Shown piece by piece: positions 8,307 through 16,622 of a stretch of 64,000 nt of DNA. This DNA comes from Prevotella sp. (GTDB lineage Bacteria; Bacteroidota; Bacteroidia; Bacteroidales; Bacteroidaceae), in the NCBI GenBank assembly GCA_017470055.1, contig JAFUFD010000020.1, positions 1 through 64,000 of the forward strand, given 5' to 3'. Position 1 is the stretch's first letter. The number at the start of each line of letters is the position of its first letter. The notes beneath the pieces were generated by a model. That model was not told where the DNA came from, ran no database searches, and saw only the letters and a program-made list of their open reading frames with translations. The position numbers were made by a program, and so were the translations under genes.

Positions 8307-10103
8307 ATGAAACTCAAAAATATAGCAATCATAGGTGCTGTCGTGCTCAGCATGACAGCCTGTAACGAGGACTCTTTCCTTGACAATCCCCCACAGGGTG
8401 TCGTCAGCGAGAATGTACTGATGTCCGCTGACGGTGTTGACCAACTCTGTACGGCTGCCTATGCCGCACTGATGGGACCTAATCCGCAAGACTGGTCGGT
8501 GTGGTGGTATCCTACCACTCACTGGACGACAGGTGCCGTACGTGCCGATGACGCACTGAAAGGTGGCGGTGGCACTGGCGACGGCTTCGAGACCCATCGT
8601 CTGGAGACCTTCACGCTCGACGCTACCGATGGCGTGACAGACTCTAAGTGGTATCACCTCTATGTCAGCGTCCAGCGTTGTAACTCCGCCCTGAAGGTTC
8701 TCAACGAATGCACGGACGAGCAGGTGCCCGACAAGGCTGTCCGCATTGCCGAGATGCGCGTATTACGTGCCCACTACTATTTCGAGTTGCAGCGTCTGTT
8801 CAACCAAATTCCCTGGTTTGACGAGACGGTGCCAGAGAAAGAGGTTGCCACCATCCCCAACAACGAGTTCACCCGTGAGCAACTGTTAGACAAAATCGCC
8901 GCTGAGTTGGAGACCGCCATCGCTAACCTGCCACAGACACAGGGTGAGGTAGGACGTGTCAACAGTTACATGGCAAAGGCATATCTTGCCAAGGTGTACC
9001 TCTATCGTGCCTATGAGCAGAACGCCACGACACATGCTGTCACCACTATTAATAAGGAGTATCTGACAAAGGTGGTAACACTCTGCCAGGAGATTCGTAA
9101 CTCAGGACGCTATGACCTGCTCGATGACTTCCAGCAACTCGACCTCGTCGCCTACGACAATGCGAAAGAGTCCGTTTGGGATATCCAGTACTCCATGAAC
9201 GACGGCTCTAACAGTGCAGGACGCATCAACTGGAGCATGCTGCTCAACGCCCCACAGGGTCCTTACTCTGGTGATGGCTTCTTCCTGCCCTCGCAGGACC
9301 TGATCAATGCTTTCCAGACTGACGCTAACGGCTTGCCTGAGTTCGGTTACCAGTCACTGCCCGACTTCGACCAGGTGAACTATAGCGACGACTACGTGAC
9401 CGTATCCGCAAACGACCATAACGTGGACCCACGCCTCGACTTCGTCGTTGGTCGCCCGAACGTCACCTGGAAGACCTATACCGCCACTCCGTGTCTTGCC
9501 ACATGGGTACGTGACCGTGGCACCTACGGCTACCATTGCGCTAAGCGTTTCTTCGTGTCTCCTGAGACTGCCGACATGTATCCTGGCTGGCCATGGGGAG
9601 CCAGTGCTCTGAACTGGCACATGATCCGTTACGCACACATCCTGCTCTGGGAGGCAGAGGCTCTGGTGGAGTTAGGTCGTCAGGACGAGGCTCGCCCACT
9701 CATCAACCAGATTCGCCAGCGTGCCGCACAGTCAGCGTATGTGAAGGCTTATACAGACGCTTTCGATGGTGGTAACTGTCCTAATTATGGAGGCTATGCC
9801 GCTAACTACCAGATTGCCGAGTACCCTGCCACTGGCTGGACACAGGACTATGCCCGTCAGGCTGTCCGCTTCGAGTCTCGTCTGGAGACGGCACTTGAGG
9901 GTGAGCGTTTCTTTGACCTCGTCCGCTGGGGTATTGCCGCTGATGTGATGAACAAATACATCCAGTGCGAGCAGGACAACCGCCCCTACTACCAAGGTAC
10001 CAAGTTCACTGCTGGTAAGGACGAGTATCTGCCCATCACCAACAACCAGTACAAGTTCTCTGGTCAGAACTACGTACAGAACCCTGGTTATGGAGCATTC
10101 TAA
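8307..10103 (+). CDS. susD: SusD-family surface glycan-binding lipoprotein
   Basis: Surface lipoprotein of 598 residues that captures glycan and caps the SusC barrel. It shows a lipoprotein signal (AVVLSMTAC, Cys at about residue 19), the typical SusD start FLDNPPQGVVSENV, TPR-like helices (AEMRVLRAHYYFELQRLF; YMAKAYLAKVYLYRAYE), and the conserved C-terminal ESRLETALEGERFFDLVRWG. Spacing to susC is 15 nt. No SusE/SusF-like or other surface lipoprotein follows, so binding at the cell surface seems to rest on this protein alone. Confidence 0.95.
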   Translation: MKLKNIAIIGAVVLSMTACNEDSFLDNPPQGVVSENVLMSADGVDQLCTAAYAALMGPNPQDWSVWWYPTTHWTTGAVRADDALKGGGGTGDGFETHRLETFTLDATDGVTDSKWYHLYVSVQRCNSALKVLNECTDEQVPDKAVRIAEMRVLRAHYYFELQRLFNQIPWFDETVPEKEVATIPNNEFTREQLLDKIAAELETAIANLPQTQGEVGRVNSYMAKAYLAKVYLYRAYEQNATTHAVTTINKEYLTKVVTLCQEIRNSGRYDLLDDFQQLDLVAYDNAKESVWDIQYSMNDGSNSAGRINWSMLLNAPQGPYSGDGFFLPSQDLINAFQTDANGLPEFGYQSLPDFDQVNYSDDYVTVSANDHNVDPRLDFVVGRPNVTWKTYTATPCLATWVRDRGTYGYHCAKRFFVSPETADMYPGWPWGASALNWHMIRYAHILLWEAEALVELGRQDEARPLINQIRQRAAQSAYVKAYTDAFDGGNCPNYGGYAANYQIAEYPATGWTQDYARQAVRFESRLETALEGERFFDLVRWGIAADVMNKYIQCEQDNRPYYQGTKFTAGKDEYLPITNNQYKFSGQNYVQNPGYGAF

Positions 10104-10175
10104 AACATGATGAATAGTTATGATGTTAATAGTTAGTTAACCTAAGGTAGAAGATTGTTTCTCAGGAACCTTACA

Positions 10176-10212
10176 AATCCGCCCAAGTATCATGATCGTA
10201 CTTGGGCGGATT
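10176..10212 (+). promoter_or_regulatory. Perfect 14-bp hairpin between susD and GH32
   Basis: Left arm AATCCGCCCAAGTA (10176-10189), 9-nt loop, right arm TACTTGGGCGGATT (10199-10212), 15 nt before the next ATG. No T tract follows, so it is not a clear terminator. No -7 box is seen in this 124-nt gap, so the GH32 gene is probably cotranscribed with susCD and the hairpin may set mRNA stability or relative output. Confidence 0.6.
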
Positions 10213-10227
10213 AAATAACAATAAAAG

Positions 10228-11700
10228 ATGGGAAAAAGAAATATTGCAATCATATTGTCTGTCATCGGCATTCTGTCAGTTAGTGCGCAAGTCAGTCATG
10301 AGAGGCTCTATCAAGAGAAATACCGCCCTCAGTATCATTTCAGTCCGAGGGAAGGCTGGATAGGAGACCCAAGTGGACTGATGTACTATCAGGGAAAGTA
10401 TCACATGTACTGGTGGGGAAAGGTCGAGTCGGCAGATTTGGTTCACTACCAAGAGGTGACACCTAATGTCATGAAGGATGTGGATCCCAATATTGTCTGT
10501 TTTACGGGCTCCGCTCTCATCGACAAGGCTAATACTGCCAATTATGGGGAGAATGCCTACATTGCCGCATTTACCCTTTTTGATCGGGAATCCAAGAAGC
10601 AGTCACAAGGTATTGCCTTCAGCCATGACGGACAGACCTTCTATCACTATGACGGGAATCCCGTGTTGGACATCTGGAGTACGGAGTTCCGCGACCCCAC
10701 TGTCTTTTGGAGTGATAAGACCCAGAAATGGGTCATGGTTGTGGCGAAAGCACTGGAGAAGAAAGTGAAATTCTACGAGTCTGAGGATTTGAGGCATTGG
10801 ACATGGACCAGTGATTTCGGTCCCTGGGGCGACAGTGAGAAATCATGGGAGTGTCCAGACTTGTTCCAACTGCCTGTTGACGGTGACTGGAACAACCGCA
10901 GATGGGTGCTCGTCGTCTCTGTGAACTGGGCACAGGAGCAATACTTTATCGGTGACTTTGACGGAAAAACATTTAAACTGATGGAGAACCATCCAGAGAC
11001 ACCTCTTTATATAGACAAGGGACTTGACTATTATGCATCCCGGACATTCCGTGACTATGACGGGACACAGCGTGAGGTGCTTTCATTGGGTTGGGTCGCC
11101 ACCTGGGACTATGCCCAGCAGCAACCATCCGCTTATGGAAAAGGGTTCTGGTCTATACCTCGACGTCTTGAACTGAAAACCTATCCAGAAGGACTACGTA
11201 TGACCCAACAACCCATTGAGCGTTTAAAGACACTACGAGACAAAAAGGTTAGCATGTCTGGTATCCTCCCTGTAGGCACCCATCAACTTCGTCGTTTCAC
11301 GCCTTCCCGGAATGTCTATGAGTTAGATGTCACTTTCTCTACAGATATCTCCAATACTATCGGATTGAATCTCTGTGTAGGTGAAGGGAGAAAAGTCGTT
11401 GTCAGTTACGATACGGATTCGCACAACTTAGTCATTGACCGCACTCATTGCACTGATAGTGACATTCCTAAATTCAGCCGAATGTCACATGCTATAGTCG
11501 AGCCTCAAAACGGGAAACTGTATCTGCATATTTATGTGGACAAAAGCAGTGTGGAGATATTTGCCAATGATGGTAAGGACGTGTTCACCTTACAGACATT
11601 CCCTTCTGAGAGTCAGACGGGCATTGAGACTTTTGCCCTTCGGAAGGGTACGGAGATGCAATTGAATGCTTGGGAATTGAAAAGTATATACAATGACTAA
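10228..11700 (+). CDS. GH32 fructanase with variant nucleophile motif
   Basis: Exported glycoside hydrolase of family 32 (490 residues, type I signal ending LSVSAQ). The three GH32 carboxylates are present: nucleophile Asp47, stabiliser Asp156 in FRDPTVFW, and acid/base Glu208 in WECPDL. The nucleophile block reads WIGDPSG in place of the common W(M/I)NDPNG, so both flanking Asn residues are replaced. The next block, normally (N)P..WG(N)M.WGHA, is shortened to MYWWGKVESADLVHY. A C-terminal beta-sandwich follows. The changes sit in the -1 subsite and probably alter linkage or substrate choice (levan, inulin or a substituted fructan). It looks less GC-rich than the second GH32 gene, so it may have a separate origin. 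It is likely the last gene of the susCD transcript. Confidence 0.88.
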   Translation: MGKRNIAIILSVIGILSVSAQVSHERLYQEKYRPQYHFSPREGWIGDPSGLMYYQGKYHMYWWGKVESADLVHYQEVTPNVMKDVDPNIVCFTGSALIDKANTANYGENAYIAAFTLFDRESKKQSQGIAFSHDGQTFYHYDGNPVLDIWSTEFRDPTVFWSDKTQKWVMVVAKALEKKVKFYESEDLRHWTWTSDFGPWGDSEKSWECPDLFQLPVDGDWNNRRWVLVVSVNWAQEQYFIGDFDGKTFKLMENHPETPLYIDKGLDYYASRTFRDYDGTQREVLSLGWVATWDYAQQQPSAYGKGFWSIPRRLELKTYPEGLRMTQQPIERLKTLRDKKVSMSGILPVGTHQLRRFTPSRNVYELDVTFSTDISNTIGLNLCVGEGRKVVVSYDTDSHNLVIDRTHCTDSDIPKFSRMSHAIVEPQNGKLYLHIYVDKSSVEIFANDGKDVFTLQTFPSESQTGIETFALRKGTEMQLNAWELKSIYND

Positions 11701-11723
11701 AGGATCATCTTTTACACTGTTTT

Positions 11724-11778
11724 CGATAGGGGTTTATACCTCCTAAAAGATAGGAGTTTTACCCCTAAACCCCTATCG
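11724..11778. terminator. Nested hairpin after the first GH32 gene
   Basis: The outer arms CGATAGGGGTTTA (11724-11736) and TAAACCCCTATCG (11766-11778) are perfect complements and enclose a second stem CTCCTA (11740-11745)/TAGGAG (11751-11756). It starts 23 nt after the GH32 stop. There is no T tract, so it is either a transcript-end stabiliser or a weak terminator. Confidence 0.5.
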
Positions 11779-11959
11779 GAAGCACTGTTAACCTATAAGT
11801 TTACCCAATAGAAATAATCAACCTTCCACGTAAATACAGGTGGAACCTTAAAAATACGTCGCAACATGTTCCTTACGATCAGTTGTTTCCTGAAGGAACA
11901 GAGCATATAGGACCAACAAAGAAAATGAAGGATAGCACCTTCGCTTTGTAGATGCCATC

Positions 11960-12331
11960 CTATTTGGTTTGTATCTCAAATTTTGATAGTTTGATGAAAT
12001 TGTTTTCTGTATTATACGGAACCTCTTCGTCAAGCCAGCGATATACAGCCCCAGAAAATTTGACAGGGAGTTTTTCTTCCAATAGTTCTTTCTCTTTAGT
12101 ACTTATAAACGGGAGATCATAACGGGTGTCATTTGAATTGTCTGCATTGCCAATAACAATATACCAGACATTGTAATCTGTATCATAATGTACTATCCCC
12201 ATTAAGTCATTAACCTCACCTATTTGTTCTGCGAATTGATAAGGGATTATATCCACATCATCACCACTACATGCTATCATCCCCATTATCAGGAAGAGGG
12301 TGCTGGAGATTGCTAAAAAGTACTTTTTCAT
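11960..12331 (-). CDS. Small AT-rich lipoprotein, function unknown
   Basis: About 123-residue lipoprotein on the strand opposite to the surrounding operons. It has a clear type II signal (MKKYFLAISSTLFLIMGMIAC, lipobox MIAC) and a mature region with short beta-rich stretches (NDLMGIVHYD, VWYIVIGNAD, LPVKFSGAVYRWLD, FIKLSKFEI) that suggests a small beta-barrel or OB-like fold. I do not recognise the family. An upstream in-frame ATG at 12337 is possible; 12331 gives the normal signal peptide. Base composition is clearly richer in A/T than the flanking genes, which fits recent acquisition. A -7 box lies at 12455-12462. Confidence 0.75.
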   Translation of the reverse strand: MKKYFLAISSTLFLIMGMIACSGDDVDIIPYQFAEQIGEVNDLMGIVHYDTDYNVWYIVIGNADNSNDTRYDLPFISTKEKELLEEKLPVKFSGAVYRWLDEEVPYNTENNFIKLSKFEIQTK

Positions 12332-12454
12332 AATCATTTATTTAATAATAATCTTCTCGCTTAATTTCTCATTTCCAAATTCTAAGTTTTTTATAGCATC
12401 TTTTCCAGGGAAAAAACGTGTCTCAACTTGTGCAGAAATTGGGTTTCTATGTCA

Positions 12455-12462
12455 CAAAGTTA
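12455..12462 (-). promoter_or_regulatory. -7 box for the small lipoprotein gene
   Basis: On the minus strand this reads TAACTTTG (TAnnTTTG), about 124 nt before the lipoprotein start, leaving a leader of roughly 117 nt. No -33 TTTG is seen. Confidence 0.4.
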
Positions 12463-12583
12463 ATATAAAAATAAAATCGTCGTATCCGATATTATATGTT
12501 TTTTGTTTTTTTAACGTAAGCAAGGAGTGGTTCTTCCAGTGGCTTTCCCTGCATTGATCATTGCAGCATGTGGTCAATAGAAT

Positions 12584-12645
12584 TCCCCACGTTGTGCAGG
12601 GTTATAGGCAAATACCGCTTAACCCAAATGACGTGGGGATTTTTG
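12584..12645 (+). terminator. Branched terminator-like hairpin
   Basis: TCCCCACGT (12584-12592) pairs with ACGTGGGGA (12631-12639), enclosing GGGTTA (12599-12604)/TAACCC (12620-12625). The right arm is followed by TTTTT. No intact plus-strand gene precedes it; it may mark the end of a decayed gene or a small RNA. Confidence 0.5.
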
Positions 12646-12680
12646 TAGCAATTTTGTTTCATGAACGTTTTTTGTTAGTT

Positions 12681-12727
12681 TTTGAATCAATATTTACACG
12701 ATAAAATGGGGAAAACGTGTAATTTTG
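12681..12727 (+). promoter_or_regulatory. Promoter of the GH32 - transporter - fructokinase operon
   Basis: The -7 box is TAATTTTG at 12720-12727, 36 nt before the ATG. The -33 position lacks TTTG. TTTGAA-n-CA-n3-TTTACA at 12681-12698 matches the susC upstream element at 13 of 18 positions without gaps and ends 21 nt before the -7 box, exactly as at susC. Confidence 0.6.
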
Positions 12728-12762
12728 CAACAGATTGATTGAATAACTAAAAACGAAAAGAC

Positions 12763-14439
12763 ATGAAAAAAGTATTAATGACGATGATGGTGTCACTGCT
12801 GACCCTCACAGGAGCGTCGGCACAAAAGCCACAGGTGCTGGGCAAGAGCCATGCCATGCAACGGGTGGAGGTGAAGAGCCACTATCTGCTGTTGCCTGTT
12901 CAGGAGCGGGAGGAGAATGCCAATATCCGTATCTTGGCAAAAGGGCAGCAGGTGCAGTCGCTGAACGTGCGCCTTGCCGTAGACAAGGTGGATTATTATG
13001 TACCGCTCGACATCCAGCGTTTTGGCGCAAAGGACTTGCTGTTAGATATCACTTTCTATGGTGACCGCCGTTTCACAGGTGCCATGAAGGACTTCCTCTG
13101 CTGGCAGGAGATGAAGCAGAGTGACGCTTTCGACACCGCCAATCGTGAGAAGTTCCGCCCACAGTACCACCATACCCCTGTCTATGGCTGGATGAACGAT
13201 CCCAATGGAATGTTCTACAAGGATGGGGTCTATCACCTCTATTACCAATGGAATCCCTACGGTTCGATGTGGGAGAATATGACATGGGGACACTCCACGT
13301 CAAAAGACCTCATCCACTGGGAGGCACAGCCCACGGCAATCGAGCCTGATGCACTGGGTGCCATCTTCAGTGGCTCATGCGTGGTAGATAAGGAGAACAA
13401 CCAAGTAGTCGCCTTCTACACCTCTGCAGATAAGAGTCAGGTGCAGTCGATGGCGATATCCAAGGACAACGGCAAGACGTTTGAGAAATACGCTGGTAAT
13501 CCTATCTTAGTGAGCAACGAGGAGGATTTCCGTGACCCGAAGGCGTTCTGGAATGCCGATATCAAGAAATGGAACCTGGTACTTGCCGTCGGACAGGAGA
13601 TGCGCATCTACTCGTCTGACAACCTGAAGGACTGGACTTACGAGAGTTCTTTCGGCAAGGAGTATGGCTGTCATGACGGTGTATGGGAGTGTCCCGACCT
13701 CATGAAACTGCCTGTTCGTGGCACTGGCAAGCAGAAATGGATGCTGATATGCAATATCAACCCTGGCGGTCCCTTCGGAGGTAGCGCCACCCAGTATTTC
13801 ATCGGTGACTTCGACGGGAAGAAATTCACTTGCGAGCACAAGGACACTCGTTGGATGGACTATGGCAAGGACCACTATGCCACCGTCACCTTCGACAATG
13901 CGCCAGAGGGCAGGAAGATCGCCCTTGCCTGGATGTCGAACTGGCAGTATGCCAACCAGGTGCCTACCAAGCAGTTCCGCAGTGCCAACAGTATTCCCCG
14001 TGACCTCGACCTCTTCGAGTACAACGGACAGACCTACTGCGGTGTGACACCCTCTAAGGAAATGCTTGCCCTCCGTGGTAAGACCGACAAGAGACTGCCA
14101 CAGACGGGAGAACTCGTGATTGACCTGAAAGGCTCGACGGAGATCACCCTCTCCAACTCACTGGGCGAGCAGGTTGTCATGAAGTATGATGCGATTAAAA
14201 ACACGTTCTCCATGGACCGCACCCGCAGTTACGCCAGTTTCAGTGAGGCATTCCCCTGTGTGACGACAGCCCCCACGTACGGTGCCGTGAAACAACTTCG
14301 CATCTTCATCGACCACTGCTCCATCGAGGCTTTCGACGCAGAGGGACGTATGGCGATGACCAACCTCGTGTTCCCCACGGAGCCGTACAACACGCTCAAG
14401 GTGACCAATCAAGCAAAAGTAACTATTTATCCTTTCTAA
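12763..14439 (+). CDS. GH32 fructan hydrolase (inulinase/levanase/sucrase type)
   Basis: Exported GH32 enzyme of 558 residues that releases fructose from beta-fructans or sucrose. It has a signal peptide (1-20, ending TGASAQ), an N-terminal beta domain (about 25-120) found ahead of the propeller in many Bacteroidetes GH32 proteins, then a five-bladed propeller with WMNDPNG (nucleophile Asp146), WGHSTSKDLIHWE, FRDPKAFW (stabiliser Asp258) and WECPDL (acid/base Glu309), and a C-terminal beta-sandwich. All catalytic motifs are canonical, unlike the other GH32 here. Signal type suggests the periplasm. It is first in an operon with the transporter (4-nt gap) and fructokinase. Confidence 0.95.
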   Translation: MKKVLMTMMVSLLTLTGASAQKPQVLGKSHAMQRVEVKSHYLLLPVQEREENANIRILAKGQQVQSLNVRLAVDKVDYYVPLDIQRFGAKDLLLDITFYGDRRFTGAMKDFLCWQEMKQSDAFDTANREKFRPQYHHTPVYGWMNDPNGMFYKDGVYHLYYQWNPYGSMWENMTWGHSTSKDLIHWEAQPTAIEPDALGAIFSGSCVVDKENNQVVAFYTSADKSQVQSMAISKDNGKTFEKYAGNPILVSNEEDFRDPKAFWNADIKKWNLVLAVGQEMRIYSSDNLKDWTYESSFGKEYGCHDGVWECPDLMKLPVRGTGKQKWMLICNINPGGPFGGSATQYFIGDFDGKKFTCEHKDTRWMDYGKDHYATVTFDNAPEGRKIALAWMSNWQYANQVPTKQFRSANSIPRDLDLFEYNGQTYCGVTPSKEMLALRGKTDKRLPQTGELVIDLKGSTEITLSNSLGEQVVMKYDAIKNTFSMDRTRSYASFSEAFPCVTTAPTYGAVKQLRIFIDHCSIEAFDAEGRMAMTNLVFPTEPYNTLKVTNQAKVTIYPF

Positions 14440-14443
14440 AAAT

Positions 14444-15607
14444 ATGGCAAACAATACCAACAAATCGATTTACCTGATTCCTGTGATGCTATGCTTCTTC
14501 TGCATGGGCTTCGTTGACCTGGTGGGCATCGCATCGAACTATGTGAAAGAAGACCTCGCACTCAGCGACTCCGTAGCGAATATCTTCCCCTCGCTGGTGT
14601 TCTTCTGGTTCCTGATCTTCTCCGTGCCAACGGGTATGCTGATGAACAAGATCGGACGTAAGAAAACCGTGTTACTCTCACTGATCGTGACGGTGGTGTC
14701 ACTGTTCATCCCCTTATTGGGCTATTCCTTCGGTGTGATGCTCGTTGCCTTCTCTCTGTTAGGCATCGGCAATGCGCTGATGCAGACCAGTATCAACCCA
14801 CTCGCCATGCTGATTATCGGTGACAAGAATCTTGCCTCCACCTTGACTTTCGGACAGTTTGTGAAGGCTATCGCCTCTTTCCTCGCTCCTTATCTTGCCA
14901 TGTGGGGAGCCACACAGGTCATCCCCTCGTTCGGTTACGACTGGCGGGTATTGTTCCTGATCTATTTCGTCGTCGGCGTGCTTGCCTCTGCCTTGCTATG
15001 GGTGACCCCCATCCAAGAGACACTCACCGAGGGCAAGTCGTCGTCCTTCATGGACTGTCTGCGCCTGTTGGGCAAGCCCATCGTGCTCCTGTCGTTCCTC
15101 GCCATCATGTGTCACGTGGGAATCGACGTGGGTACCAACACCACTGCTCCGAAACTATTGATGGAGCGTGTCGGTATGACGCTCAACGAGGCTGCCTTCG
15201 CCACCTCCCTCTACTTTATCTTCCGTACCATCGGTGCCCTGACGGGCTCGTTCTTCCTCCGTGTGATGAAGACTCGCTGGTTCTTTATCATCAGTGTCGT
15301 GCTGATGGCTATCTCGATGGCACTGATGTTTGGCGGTCAGTCGAAGATGGTGCTCTATACCGCTATCGCACTGGTAGGCTACGGCAACTCCAACATTTTC
15401 TCGATGGCATTCTCTGAGGCGCTGCTCTCTGTCCCCGACAAGCAGAACGAGGTCTCTGGTCTGATGATCATGGGACTCTTCGGCGGTACCGTGTTCCCCC
15501 TCATTATGGGCTTCTGCAGTGACGCTGTAGGACAGGCTGGTGCTGTTGCCGTCATGGCGGTAGGTGTCATCTACCTCTTTACATTCATCAATAAGGTTAA
15601 ACACTAA
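14444..15607 (+). CDS. FHS-family MFS transporter, probable fructose:H+ symporter
   Basis: Inner-membrane transporter of 387 residues with 12 predicted helices, of the fucose/galactose/glucose:H+ symporter (FHS) group. Marks are the N-terminal LIPVMLCFFCMGFVDLVGIA, GMLMNKIGRKKTVLLSL between helices 2 and 3, GNALMQTSINPLAM, and GLFGGTVFPLIMGF near the C-terminus. It begins 4 nt after the GH32 stop and ends 15 nt before fructokinase. The position matches the monosaccharide importer of Bacteroides fructan loci, so fructose is the likely substrate (inference from context). Confidence 0.9.
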   Translation: MANNTNKSIYLIPVMLCFFCMGFVDLVGIASNYVKEDLALSDSVANIFPSLVFFWFLIFSVPTGMLMNKIGRKKTVLLSLIVTVVSLFIPLLGYSFGVMLVAFSLLGIGNALMQTSINPLAMLIIGDKNLASTLTFGQFVKAIASFLAPYLAMWGATQVIPSFGYDWRVLFLIYFVVGVLASALLWVTPIQETLTEGKSSSFMDCLRLLGKPIVLLSFLAIMCHVGIDVGTNTTAPKLLMERVGMTLNEAAFATSLYFIFRTIGALTGSFFLRVMKTRWFFIISVVLMAISMALMFGGQSKMVLYTAIALVGYGNSNIFSMAFSEALLSVPDKQNEVSGLMIMGLFGGTVFPLIMGFCSDAVGQAGAVAVMAVGVIYLFTFINKVKH

Positions 15608-15622
15608 AGAATAGGATATATT

Positions 15623-16507
15623 ATGAAGAATCTGATTATAGGACTGGGCGAGGCATTATGGGATATGCTGCCCGAAGGAAAGAAATTAGGTGGTGCTCCT
15701 GCCAACTTCGCTTACCATGCAGGACAGTTCGGACTGGACACCCTCGCCGTCAGTGCGTTGGGTGAGGACAAACTCGCCGATGAGACCATCGAGGCTCTGG
15801 AACAGAACGGTTTGAGATACCTGATGCCACGAGTACCGTACGCTACGGGTACCGTACAGGTAACCCTGACGGGTGAGGGCATCCCCACTTACGAGATCAA
15901 AGAGAATGTGGCGTGGGACAACATCCCCTTCTCCAAGGAGATAGAGGAAGCCGCCCGCAACTGCCGTGCCGTGTGCTTCGGCTCTCTTGCCCAGCGTAAC
16001 ATCGTCAGTCGCCAGACCATTCAGCAGTTCTTGGATGCCACCCCCAAAGAGTGCATTAAGATCTGTGATATCAACCTGCGCCAGCAATTCTTCTCCAAAG
16101 AGATATTGGAGGAGTCGTTCAAGCGTTGTAACATCTTGAAGATCAATGATGAGGAACTGGTGGTCGTGGCACGTATGTTCGGCTATCAGGACTTGGACGA
16201 CGCTAAGGTCTGTGAGCAGATAGTGAAAGACTACGACCTGCAGATGCTCGTCCTGACCTGTGGCACCAATGGCAGCCATGTGTTTACCGCAGACAACAAG
16301 CATTCTTTCCAGCCCACTCCCAAGGTGGAGGTTGCCGATACCGTAGGTGCTGGTGACTCATTCACAGGCTCCTTCTGCGCCGCTATCCTAAATGGTAAAC
16401 CTGTAGAGGAGGCACACCGCATCGCCGTTGAGGTCAGCGCCTATGTATGCACCCAGAACGGAGCGATGCCTAAATATCCCGCTGAACTCGTTGCGAAAGT
16501 CAAATAA
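15623..16507 (+). CDS. Fructokinase, PfkB family
   Basis: Cytoplasmic sugar kinase (294 residues) that phosphorylates fructose at the expense of ATP, the entry step to glycolysis. It shows the PfkB N-terminal block GEALWDMLPEGKKLGGAPANFAYH split over residues 8-32, GTVQVTLTGEGIPTYE (lid strand), DINLRQQFF, and the C-terminal ATP/anion-hole signature DTVGAGDSFTGSFCAA with the catalytic Asp in GAGD. It is last in the GH32-transporter-kinase operon and is followed by a terminator, which completes a fructan-to-fructose-phosphate route. Confidence 0.93.
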   Translation: MKNLIIGLGEALWDMLPEGKKLGGAPANFAYHAGQFGLDTLAVSALGEDKLADETIEALEQNGLRYLMPRVPYATGTVQVTLTGEGIPTYEIKENVAWDNIPFSKEIEEAARNCRAVCFGSLAQRNIVSRQTIQQFLDATPKECIKICDINLRQQFFSKEILEESFKRCNILKINDEELVVVARMFGYQDLDDAKVCEQIVKDYDLQMLVLTCGTNGSHVFTADNKHSFQPTPKVEVADTVGAGDSFTGSFCAAILNGKPVEEAHRIAVEVSAYVCTQNGAMPKYPAELVAKVK

Positions 16508-16530
16508 TCTATATCATCCGTCTTTAAATG

Positions 16531-16563
16531 GAGTCCCCGATGTGAGTCGGGAACTCTTTTTTT
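16531..16563 (+). terminator. Intrinsic terminator after fructokinase
   Basis: GAGTCCCCGA (16531-16540) pairs, with one mismatch, with TCGGGAACTC (16547-16556), followed by seven T residues and a longer T/C tract. The -33 box of the next promoter lies at the end of this T-rich tract. Confidence 0.8.
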
Positions 16564-16571
16564 CTCTTTTT

Positions 16572-16603
16572 TTTGGTGATGTCCCCGATTCTTCGTAATT
16601 TTG
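16572..16603 (+). promoter_or_regulatory. metF operon promoter
   Basis: TTTG (16572-16575), 20-nt spacer, TAATTTTG (16596-16603): a full consensus promoter. The expected transcript start is near 16610, which rules out a start codon at 16611 and favours ATG at 16623 for metF. Confidence 0.75.
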
Positions 16604-16622
16604 CAAGGCATTGTATACAATT

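Larger units (their letters stand above)
12338..12762. other. Intergenic region between the lipoprotein and second GH32 operon
   Basis: Holds the lipoprotein promoter (minus strand), a possible 21-codon coding remnant (12515-12580), a terminator-like hairpin (12584-12645) and the promoter of the downstream GH32 operon. I see no intact gene on either strand. Confidence 0.6.

Noticed and set aside
12300..12557. 85-residue plus-strand ORF upstream of the second GH32 operon
   Set aside because: It starts inside the oppositely directed lipoprotein gene, is phenylalanine/isoleucine-rich from AT-rich DNA, and overlaps the lipoprotein promoter.
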